From: a virus
IMG/VR virus record: IMGVR_UViG_3300030328_001638
Coordinates: 1-64,000 of that record
Strand: one strand, 5' to 3'
DNA: 64,000 nucleotides
In this document: positions 37,913 through 46,700 of the stretch, piece after piece
Numbering within the stretch: the first letter of the stretch is position 1
Layout: each line of letters begins with the position of its first letter
Position numbers and translations under genes: made by a program
The notes under the pieces: generated by a model
The model's input: the letters and a program-made list of their open reading frames with translations, nothing else
Databases searched by the model: none
What the model was told of the DNA's origin: nothing

Positions 37913-40219
37913 CTATGAAATTTTATTAAAATCTACATCTACTTTATTGTAATCTACAAATAAATAATCACCTACAGATACAGTAGCCCAAGGAACTTCT
38001 TGAGCAATTACGCCAGAGAAATTACCCTCCCCATATTTATCAGGGTTTATATAATTCCAGGAATATATATTTATGCCATTAGGTGATTGCCCTACTAATT
38101 TAATGTTTTCTTTTAATCTTTTGTCAGAGGGTGCGCCTCCGCCTCCGCCTCCGCCTCCGCCTTGACGCCTTTTAGTGTTTAATTTATCAATAAGCTCATT
38201 AATATGACGAGTAACTTCTCCTTGTAATTTAACAGTATCGTCATCAAATACAAAAACTTTACGCATATCTCTATTAGTAGTAGGGTCTTTATAGGTAACT
38301 ATAACTTTGTTGTCCCCACTCATCGTTACATCAACACCCTCTACACTTACAGGTAAGCCATGTTGGTTTAATGCGTTTGTATAAGCTTGATTTACAGCCT
38401 CAGCCGCCTTATTTATCTCCCCACCTGCACCCGTCAGAGCTTTAAATAAAGTAGCGGTTTCAGCACCTTGAAGACCATCCAGAGCTGGGTTATATGGTGC
38501 TATATCAGTTATTATTTCTGTAGTTTCAAACACCTCTTCACCTTTATAGTTTGGATTAGGAATCATTTTTTTAGGGTTATTCGGGTCTTTAATCATCCTT
38601 GGTTCTAAACTAAAATTTTCTTCTTCTTTTAATAAGTTAATAAACCCATCATATGCATAATTATCTAATATTTCTTTAGGCACTATAACTCTATAAAGTT
38701 TTCTTGCTATATCGTCTTGTGATAATGCACCTGTGTTGTCAATAGTAACAGATATATCTGTTTGTCGATTATATTGATCTGTCATAGTTCGCTTAATAAC
38801 AATCTTTTCACCATCTCTTTTTATAGAGTGTATTTTGATACCATCTTTATTAAGACGCATATTCATATCTTCAATACGGTCATCCGATACAGCTCCTGCA
38901 GTTCCGCTTGCGGCTTCCATAATATTTTTAATATCACTACCTATACCTGAGATTGCACTTACTTTATCAGCTTTAGCATCATCATAAACTTTTTTGTTTA
39001 AACGATAATTTAACATTGCAACATTTGGCCCTGTTTTTTCTACCTTCAAATCAATCTGAGAATTTACCGCTTCATCTATTTCTAACTTAGCGTTTTCCTT
39101 CAGTTTGTCTATGTCACTTACAACACTCACCTCTCCATTCTCTATATTCAATATAATTACATCACCACCTTCGTCAACCGTTTTAGCATCTGCCCCATAT
39201 TTTGTTTTCATATCTGATAATGAGGTAGCAATTTTTTTACCTCCAATCTCTGTCATTACTTGAACAATTCCATTAGGAGTAGACAATAATGAATTTTGTA
39301 AGTCTTCTAAAATCTCATCATAAGCTGTTGAACCTGGTGTAACTCCTGGCATCTTTCTAAAATCATAAGTAGTAGTTTTTGATCCGTCATAAGAACTTAC
39401 CTCTGTAGTTACATAGGCTGCTAAAGCATCAACTTGATCTGAAATTGCACCACCTACATCCACCGTAGTTGAATCATCTCCACTATACATAAATAACTGA
39501 GCTAATTGGTCAACTCCAATAAAATCGTCTCTGTTAGTGCTAAACTCTGTGCCGTATCCTGAGTTTTGTTGTATGTATTTTTCTACCTCTTCTTGAGGAA
39601 TATCCTCTTTCTGGTAAACTTTGTTTTCGGATCCCTGATGTCGTAGTTTAACAATCGCAGCTCGAGCCTCTTCTTCAGTCATTTTGTATTTTAACTTTCC
39701 TATTTGAATCATACCATCTTTTCCTTGAACGATATTATGCCCTTTAAGGCCTCCAAATCCTTGTAGATAATCATATACGGCTAAATCCATATTAGTCGCT
39801 GAATCATTATCAATTCTCTCTTTAATGGCTTGTGTCCATCCTCCAATATTTTTTAAGATTGCTCCAGTGGTTTTGTATTGAGATTTTTGATTTACTTGAA
39901 ATAGAGAGAAATCTTCTGGAGATATTATCCCATCCTTTACTTGTTGATATCTATCCTGTAAAGTTGCCATAGATATCTGAGAAGCTTTAATTAATTTAGC
40001 CTGTACATTTAAATCATCTGTTTCAGGGATGTCCCCTAACTTTTCTGCGGAAGCTTCAAATTCTTTTTTTACTTTTTCTCGCTCATCAAGTTTTCTTTTT
40101 CTGGCATCCATAAGCTGTCCGCTAAAATCAGACGCTACTTCACCCCAATTTATTGACTGATTCTCTCCTTTTGTAGGAGTTAAATCATAATCTGATACTG
40201 ATCTTCTTGTTAATGCCAT
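37913..40219 (-). CDS. Internal virion protein with S74-like C-terminus
   Basis: A 768-aa protein. Most of it is charged and helical (EKVKKEFEASAEKLGDIPET type), as in ejection-pore proteins. Near the end a run of nine Gly (about 687-695), encoded by a perfect GGAGGC-type repeat, precedes APSDKRLKENIKLVGQSPNG (Ser698-Asp699), then YSWNYINP and SGVIAQEV. This matches the intramolecular chaperone/peptidase S74 signature, in which the chain is cut next to the Ser-Asp pair. An autoprocessing internal protein is inferred. Confidence 0.7.
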   Translation of the reverse strand: MALTRRSVSDYDLTPTKGENQSINWGEVASDFSGQLMDARKRKLDEREKVKKEFEASAEKLGDIPETDDLNVQAKLIKASQISMATLQDRYQQVKDGIISPEDFSLFQVNQKSQYKTTGAILKNIGGWTQAIKERIDNDSATNMDLAVYDYLQGFGGLKGHNIVQGKDGMIQIGKLKYKMTEEEARAAIVKLRHQGSENKVYQKEDIPQEEVEKYIQQNSGYGTEFSTNRDDFIGVDQLAQLFMYSGDDSTTVDVGGAISDQVDALAAYVTTEVSSYDGSKTTTYDFRKMPGVTPGSTAYDEILEDLQNSLLSTPNGIVQVMTEIGGKKIATSLSDMKTKYGADAKTVDEGGDVIILNIENGEVSVVSDIDKLKENAKLEIDEAVNSQIDLKVEKTGPNVAMLNYRLNKKVYDDAKADKVSAISGIGSDIKNIMEAASGTAGAVSDDRIEDMNMRLNKDGIKIHSIKRDGEKIVIKRTMTDQYNRQTDISVTIDNTGALSQDDIARKLYRVIVPKEILDNYAYDGFINLLKEEENFSLEPRMIKDPNNPKKMIPNPNYKGEEVFETTEIITDIAPYNPALDGLQGAETATLFKALTGAGGEINKAAEAVNQAYTNALNQHGLPVSVEGVDVTMSGDNKVIVTYKDPTTNRDMRKVFVFDDDTVKLQGEVTRHINELIDKLNTKRRQGGGGGGGGGAPSDKRLKENIKLVGQSPNGINIYSWNYINPDKYGEGNFSGVIAQEVPWATVSVGDYLFVDYNKVDVDFNKIS

Positions 40220-40222
40220 AAT

Positions 40223-40987
40223 TTATGATTTTCTTTTAAACACCATCTCCCCATCTATAACGGAAAAATCAAATAAACTTGAGTCTTGCTGATAATCATA
40301 TAAGTCTTGTTGTGAAACATTCTTTTTCAAGAAACTTGAAATATCCCCTTTACTGAAGTTTTCAAAAGGTTTTGTTGTGGCGATATCAGTTGACACATCT
40401 GTAATAGCTTTAGCTTGTTTTCCTTTTCCAAATGTTGAAGAGGCATCTGACATCGTTGCTGCAGCAGAGCCAATACTTTGAACTCCTGATATAACAGCTT
40501 GGTTGGCTGATTCTTCTAAGTCTTGTGATTCTTGGAATAAACCTTTTGCCTCACCTAATCCCATAGTAATTAACTCATCATCAACTTCCATTTTCTTTTC
40601 TAATTTCCACTTTCTATGGTCGTATAAATCTTTAGCTTTATCTGTTCTTATTGTCTCTAAAGAATCTACACCAACTTGATTAACTGCTCCAATACCTGCG
40701 GCTAAATTTCTTGGGTCACCTTCTTGAAGTGCTTGAATAGACATTTTTTGGGTTAAGCTTACAGAGTCTTCAGCTTGTTTATATACATCTAAAGGAATAT
40801 TTAGTTCGTCAAAAGAGTATTTTAATTTTTCTAAATTTCTTCTTGCTTCTGCTCTTAGCTTTTCTGCTCTTATTTTAGCGGTTTTAGCATCTTTCCTTGC
40901 TTTTTTAGCTTGGCTAAATGACATACCTGCACTTGTAAGTGCGCCTGCTGCGGCTACTGCTGCTAATATTGTTGCTGCTCCTGACAT
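40223..40987 (-). CDS. Small internal virion protein (gp14-like)
   Basis: A 254-aa protein. The N-terminal MSGAATILAAVAAAGALTSAG is hydrophobic (one TM-like segment), followed by long Lys/Ala-rich coiled coils (AKKARKDAKTAKIRAEKLRA, KWKLEKKMEVDDELI). Small podoviral internal core proteins have this layout and help form the ejection channel. Position upstream of the 768-aa and giant proteins supports this. It overlaps the upstream gene by 25 bases. Confidence 0.65.
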   Translation of the reverse strand: MSGAATILAAVAAAGALTSAGMSFSQAKKARKDAKTAKIRAEKLRAEARRNLEKLKYSFDELNIPLDVYKQAEDSVSLTQKMSIQALQEGDPRNLAAGIGAVNQVGVDSLETIRTDKAKDLYDHRKWKLEKKMEVDDELITMGLGEAKGLFQESQDLEESANQAVISGVQSIGSAAATMSDASSTFGKGKQAKAITDVSTDIATTKPFENFSKGDISSFLKKNVSQQDLYDYQQDSSLFDFSVIDGEMVFKRKS

Positions 40988-41499
40988 ATTTTTTTATTTT
41001 TATTTATCACCTCTATTGGTAATTCCATATATTTATCCGCATATATCTCTAACTCTGCCTCTTCTACTGTAGTTGCATCTGTTTTATACACGCAAGTCCA
41101 TACACTTTCTTGATGCACATAAAAAACTCTTTGAGTTCCTTCTTGTGTAAAAACAGTATGCGGTGCTTTAATTCTTTTTACCTCACCTTCATCTGTTAAA
41201 TATGACAACTCCCCTTTTAATAAAAAAGAAGGATGTTGTTGTCTATGTATCATACTTACTATTATAGACCCTTTAGGCATATACATTGTTCTGGTGTATA
41301 ATCCTCCTTCAAAATTATGTTTTAAAGGAGCTATTTTTTTAAGCCCTTTGCTTTGTACTTCTCCTGCTTTGTGGGTTAATACCCCTTCAACCTCTTCTAA
41401 TTGAGATTGAAATTCAGCTATTTTTTCCCACAATACCCCTTTTTTTGTCGATATTCCTCCTAATATCTTTTGAGCTATAACTGCTTCCTCTTTATTCAT
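40963..41499 (-). CDS. Putative virion-associated protein, unknown function
   Basis: A 178-aa protein: helical N-terminus (EEAVIAQKILGGISTKKGVL), then a beta-rich segment with YTRTMYMPKGSIIVSMIHRQ, SFLLKGELSYLTDEGEVKRI and HTVFTQEGTQRVFYVHQESV, which reads like a cupin-type jelly roll. A phage structural or capping protein is likely from position. No catalytic residues are clear. Confidence 0.55.
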   Translation of the reverse strand: MNKEEAVIAQKILGGISTKKGVLWEKIAEFQSQLEEVEGVLTHKAGEVQSKGLKKIAPLKHNFEGGLYTRTMYMPKGSIIVSMIHRQQHPSFLLKGELSYLTDEGEVKRIKAPHTVFTQEGTQRVFYVHQESVWTCVYKTDATTVEEAELEIYADKYMELPIEVINKNKKICQEQQQY

Positions 41500-41514
41500 T
41501 TAATTAAATATGAA

Positions 41515-41522
41515 CAAAGATA
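41515..41522 (-). promoter_or_regulatory. TATCTTTG promoter element for internal-protein block
   Basis: The plus strand reads CAAAGATA, 16 bases upstream of the ATG at 41499, inside the 31-base gap after the 41531-42364 gene. Identical to the boxes at 7477, 50762, 52387 and 62477. It would start a transcript covering the internal proteins down to 28774. Confidence 0.5.
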
Positions 41523-41530
41523 CAAAAATT

Positions 41531-42364
41531 CTATGGAAAACTTTTCATTACACTTCCCGATACAGCAAAAAGTTCTACAGGACGGAGAGAGTTATTACTA
41601 AGTTTAAATTCTAAATAATATCCTCTTGCTCCAAATGATTCTGCAACACTATTTTTATAATATAATATAAGTTCTCCAGGAACTGGTGTAGGATAAGTAG
41701 GGGGAGGTGCAGCATTTACATTATTTATGGTAATACTGTAATCTCCAACTACATTACTAATAGCTGTAACTAATCCTAAAGCATCTGTAACTGCTCCGTT
41801 TAATCTATAAGCCATATCTCCTACGCTAATTATATATCCTGGAGGTGTGGCAAAAGTTATTATCATTGTCGCAGTTCCTCCTCCTGTTACGGTAACGGCA
41901 GGAGCAAGACCATGAGCTGATCTTAATTTCCAATTTACTGTTGAAGCATCCGACCTAATATATGAATACCATTCTCCCTCTTTTTCTACAAAATTATCTT
42001 CAGGAATAGTAGGTGTAGTTGGGTCTGTATTAGGAAAAGCAATTAAATCTGTATTTAACGATTCTACAGCCCATCTGGCTTCTGTAGATGCATATAATCC
42101 TATATTAGTGTTAGCTTCATAAGAAATAGTTTTGTATAATTTTATTTCTAAAGGCTTGTCATTTAACACCCCTGTTACCGTAGATATACCTTGAATTCCA
42201 TAAAAGTTATTTCTTGATACAGTACTTGAATTATGCCTGTATAAATTACCACCTTTAAAAGTGTATAAATAAGCATTCATCCCTCTAATAAATTCAGGAT
42301 AAAAAGAGTAGAAGGAGGGCCATCCTTGACTATCTGGGTTGTATGTTAATGTATAATTTGCCAT
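41531..42364 (-). CDS. Putative tail protein with VGD module
   Basis: A 277-aa beta-rich protein: MANYTLTYNPDSQGWPSFYS, RGMNAYLYTFKGGNLYRHNS, and a later VSVGDMAYRLNGAV...VTAIS segment that resembles the shared structural module. It ends SGSVMKSFP. The FYSFYPEFIRGMNAYLYTF start is common for proteins next to the large tail protein in this phage type. A tail-spike or tail-tip component is inferred. Confidence 0.6.
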   Translation of the reverse strand: MANYTLTYNPDSQGWPSFYSFYPEFIRGMNAYLYTFKGGNLYRHNSSTVSRNNFYGIQGISTVTGVLNDKPLEIKLYKTISYEANTNIGLYASTEARWAVESLNTDLIAFPNTDPTTPTIPEDNFVEKEGEWYSYIRSDASTVNWKLRSAHGLAPAVTVTGGGTATMIITFATPPGYIISVGDMAYRLNGAVTDALGLVTAISNVVGDYSITINNVNAAPPPTYPTPVPGELILYYKNSVAESFGARGYYLEFKLSNNSLRPVELFAVSGSVMKSFP

Positions 42365-42374
42365 AATTTTTATT

Positions 42375-43766
42375 TTAAAGTACTACGCATAATGGGCCTG
42401 AGCATTGTCTTAAACTTATTACTTCATTGTTAGAATCTATTTCCATTATTCTATAAGTTCCTACAGTAGTGTCTGTGCTGGTAGCAGCATATGCATACCA
42501 TCCTGCAGCTATTGATGCTCCTGCTATTATACTTCCTATAGTAACTGACCCATAAGTTTCACATGAAATAGTTTGTTTTTGACTATTAATAAGATAGTTT
42601 GTTCCATCACAGAAATCAGTACAAGCGGCTCTCATAGTTGATATATATATGTCGTTACTACATGCAGGACATCCTTTAATCTGAGTTATAACTCCATTAG
42701 TGGATACAAATATAAGATTCTCCACAAGATTAGTAGATATTAAGTTAGTTATACTATACCACCCTGTTGCTAATGCAGTAACCCCATAAGCATCTGTGTA
42801 AGCCCAATCATGTAAGCCTACTTGTGTAGCTGGTGTAGCTGCAATTGGGCCTCCTTGTCCTGCAGGTCTTAATGGATTACCTTTTGTATTTACTGCAGCA
42901 TTATAGTAAGTATTTACTTTAGCTTTTCCACAAGCATCTGCCTCAAGAGCCTCAACATTAGAACATCTAAATCCATTTAAAAGACTTGGACATTGAACTT
43001 CAAATGTAAAAAAAGTACTTACACATGGTGCAGTTATTTCAAAATCTACCACCGAGCTACCCGCTCCAACAGGTACAGGAACTACCATAGTGGCATTATA
43101 TGAGGCATAACCTACTGTAGGTACGGTGGAAGAGCATACCGTTAAAGTTTGATCTCCTCCTCCATCATTAACTCCTGTTTGGGTAGCGTTTCCTCCCCAA
43201 GCAGGGATAGTAGTAGTTGCTCCTGAGTTTACAAATGCTCCATTAGTATATGTGTATATACTTACACCTGTAAATGAATTTCCATTTGTACCATTACTTA
43301 CTGTTAAACCTCCTGATCCTAACACAGTTACATCACAATCTTGGCAACATACACAAGCATCAGGAGAACCAATATATCCTGTCATATATCCTCCTAAATA
43401 AGAAGAATATTCAGAAGCTGTTGTGCCGTCAAACGTCCAAGTCATTTTATCAGGCACAGGATTCTGTGAATTTGCATCTGTCCCTGGGTTAAAAGTTACA
43501 ATAGACGCCCCTGTATCTGTACCAAAATCAAAAGATATTCTGTAAACTCCTGTATTTCCTGATCCTGAAACAGGAGAGCCACAAGGTACTTGGCAGGTAG
43601 GACAATTTACAGGAGCCATTAACACTCCACCTGAAACTTCTCTAAAAATACCGTTTTGTGAATACCATCCATCTGCCGCATGAATACTTAACGCTGCGTC
43701 TGTATATATACCAGTGGATGATAAAAAATCTAATCCATCATAATAATATTGTCCGTATGTAGCCAT
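42375..43766 (-). CDS. Cysteine-rich tail protein with GWY/GVI..C modules
   Basis: A 463-aa protein with three or four copies of a module starting (A/T)GWY and ending V-x-x-x-x-x-C-P/x-x-C (GVITQIKGCPAC, EVISLRQCSGPLC, GGVLMAPVNCPTC). The cysteine pairs (CPTCQVPC, DACVCCQDCD) may bind metal or form disulphides. The same module ends the 1696-aa neighbour (GVITQISNC). Appendage proteins with such modules are probably exposed on the tail. No enzyme motif. Confidence 0.6.
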   Translation of the reverse strand: MATYGQYYYDGLDFLSSTGIYTDAALSIHAADGWYSQNGIFREVSGGVLMAPVNCPTCQVPCGSPVSGSGNTGVYRISFDFGTDTGASIVTFNPGTDANSQNPVPDKMTWTFDGTTASEYSSYLGGYMTGYIGSPDACVCCQDCDVTVLGSGGLTVSNGTNGNSFTGVSIYTYTNGAFVNSGATTTIPAWGGNATQTGVNDGGGDQTLTVCSSTVPTVGYASYNATMVVPVPVGAGSSVVDFEITAPCVSTFFTFEVQCPSLLNGFRCSNVEALEADACGKAKVNTYYNAAVNTKGNPLRPAGQGGPIAATPATQVGLHDWAYTDAYGVTALATGWYSITNLISTNLVENLIFVSTNGVITQIKGCPACSNDIYISTMRAACTDFCDGTNYLINSQKQTISCETYGSVTIGSIIAGASIAAGWYAYAATSTDTTVGTYRIMEIDSNNEVISLRQCSGPLCVVL

Positions 43767-43778
43767 ATAATTTAAATT

Positions 43779-46700
43779 TTAACAATTACTAATTTGAGTT
43801 ATTACTCCATTTGCATCTACAACAAGATATGTTCCTGAGTTTGTTCCATAATATCCTGAAATCGCTGTTGCGGATGATTCACAACCTGCTGCATTAAATA
43901 ATAAATCTCCTACTACAGGAGTAGCTCCTTGACCTATAAAATAATAAGTCTGATTTCTTACCATATTACACGCAAGTAGAGATGAAGTTTGAGGTTCAGA
44001 AAGGGTGATTGATGTACAAGGAATTGTGCAATTACAACACGCATCACTTAAACTTATATTACTATAACATAAATATTGATCAGCAATAGTCCTAAAGTCA
44101 TATATTAAATATAAATACTCATTCGCATCAGGAATGGTTGCGCTATTTTGTATCCCTCTAAATACATTAGTAGAAGGTTGGGTTACAACTAAAGAGTTTA
44201 AAGATTGACCTAATAAAGCTGCAATATCTGTAGCATTATTCCCATATAAAGTGTTGCTTGAAAACCATTTCAGCGTATCAGTTGCTGTGTCAAAATCATA
44301 ATTATCTTGAAATATTTTATTAGTCTGTACAATTAAATTAGCCCCATCATAAGGAAAATATCCTGTTGACCGAATCCCTTGCTCTAAGTAATATAAAGAA
44401 GCTATAGTGGAATCAGAACCAAAAATCATTTGGTTACTTAATATAGGAGAAGTACTTTGTGCATTAGACCAACCCATTTGACAATGTAATAATTTATTTG
44501 CATCGTTAATTGTATTTAAACCGACTTGCACGATAGTTATGGTTTTCTCTACAGGACAATCTACTACAATCTCATAATTACAAATTCCTGAAGGAGTAAG
44601 CTCTAAGCTAATGGTATCAGGAGTAGCTGATGTTTTATTAATTGTTATAGTGTAAACACCTGCTCCTGTAGGGCTGATAGTTTGAGGAACTCCATTCCAC
44701 ACCGCTGTTAAAGAACAACCACCACTTCCTGTAAATAAAGTTAATGTTACAACAACACTTCCAATAATAGACCCTACATCTACAGTATAAGAAGTTATCC
44801 CCGAACAGTCTATATCAGCTATAATTGTTCCACAAGGAACAGGTGGGTCTGGAAAAGGTACTTGGATATCGTTTGTTCCCAATACATATTCATCCATATA
44901 TGGGTCAAAACCTCCTAATTTTTGCGTAGTTAAAGAAACTTGAAACTGATCCCTAAACCATGAACGCATTCCTTCACTCGAAATTACCACTAACTCATCT
45001 GTATTAAAAGACGAACCACGTAGTTTTAATACCGCTCCTCTTTTAGCATCTGTAAAATACATATCGTAACCATATGATATAAAACTTTCAGGATTAAAAC
45101 TATTTCCATATTCTTCTAATCTTGCAACTTGCTCTCCTAAAACTTCAGGTACAGAAGTTACTGTTCCACCTCCTACTGCATCTGTTAATATATTTTTTCC
45201 CGCTAAGACATAGCTTATTCTATCTTCTTGTAAAACTAATATGTCAGTTTTTCTTGCATGTAATACTTGGATTTCTCCAAAATGAGTTTCTAAATCTTTA
45301 AAATTAACTAACCCTAAATTAAACTCATTTAAGTTATTTTGATTGGATTCACCGCTAAATATTCCACTATAAGTTACTCCTGCAAATCTATTAGCTTCTT
45401 TAAAATCTTGATTTGATACAGCTAATGCTCGTTCTCCTAATTGAAAAGACATTCCATCTAATCGGTCTTGTATCTTATAACTTTCCACTCCATTTCCAAA
45501 GCTATAGCAGTTAAAAAATGGAATTGTCAGTATAGATGGACTTCCTGCTGCTGTTTGATTTTGATCCGCACTATTGTCGGTATGGATAATTACATAAGCC
45601 TCCCCTGGGGTTGTAAATATAGGTGTATCTAAAGTTAATTGAATATTGCTATTAACTACTGTTACAGTTGCAGTTGCACCTGTAGTTGTGTTATAAACAA
45701 AATCACCTACCTGTACTGAAACTGAAAATATTCCTGTAGTGTCATTTAACTCTGAACCGTTTACACTTGTTACAGTTCCATTAGCTACTTCTGATCCTGA
45801 CGCATGTTGCCCTGCAACAATCGGGTAGCTAACTGATGAATCATAAAAAATCTCTGAATTAGCTTCATTTGGTTCAGTCTCAAAAACTATTAAATCCCCT
45901 CCTTGTGTTACGTCCACGCTTAATCTTGAACGAGCTGTTCGGGCTGCTGTTCCTGAAAGTCCTGGTCTATAACAGAGATATATAGGCGAACCATCAACCA
46001 ATGGGTTGTCTGCGACAAACTGAATATTACCATACCATTGGCCTTGGGGACAGTTAGCTGAAGTCATTGGGTTATTATTATCCCTACAAGGTGGTACGTA
46101 TATGTTTAATCCAAATGCCCCCGTACAGGAACTACCTAAATCGTAAGCAGCCTTGGACGATAAAGTTGTCTCAAAGAAAACATCGTCATAATCCCCGTTC
46201 CCTGTATTTGTACCACTACCTAAATCTGGTTGTGCGGCTACCCACCATAGATATAAATTGGCAAAATTTTGAGCAGCGGTAAAAGTTTGTTTATAATTAT
46301 ATTCTATAGATTCAGTATTTCCGCTATTACTTTCATTTCTCCATACATGAAGCGTGATAGTAATTTGTGCGCCTGCATTAATAGGTATATTAGTTTTTAC
46401 GCCATTATTACCTTCTATTACATAATCCTCATCATACCACCACCCTTGTGCTGTGGTTGAGCCTGGCGTACAAACATTACCGCTGGTGGTTTTTCCAAAC
46501 CCATTTGGATTCCACCAAGTCTGTGGTACAGCGTCATCACTAACTCTCCATTGTTGAGGAACCATATTCATATAAAAACCTGCAGGACTTTTTACTGTTG
46601 AATCAGCAGGGTCAGGGCGAGGGTCAATAAAGTTTATTTCTTGTGCTTCAGCCGCCAATACCTCAGCTTTTATTTCGTTATTTTGCGCACCATCTGCGTC

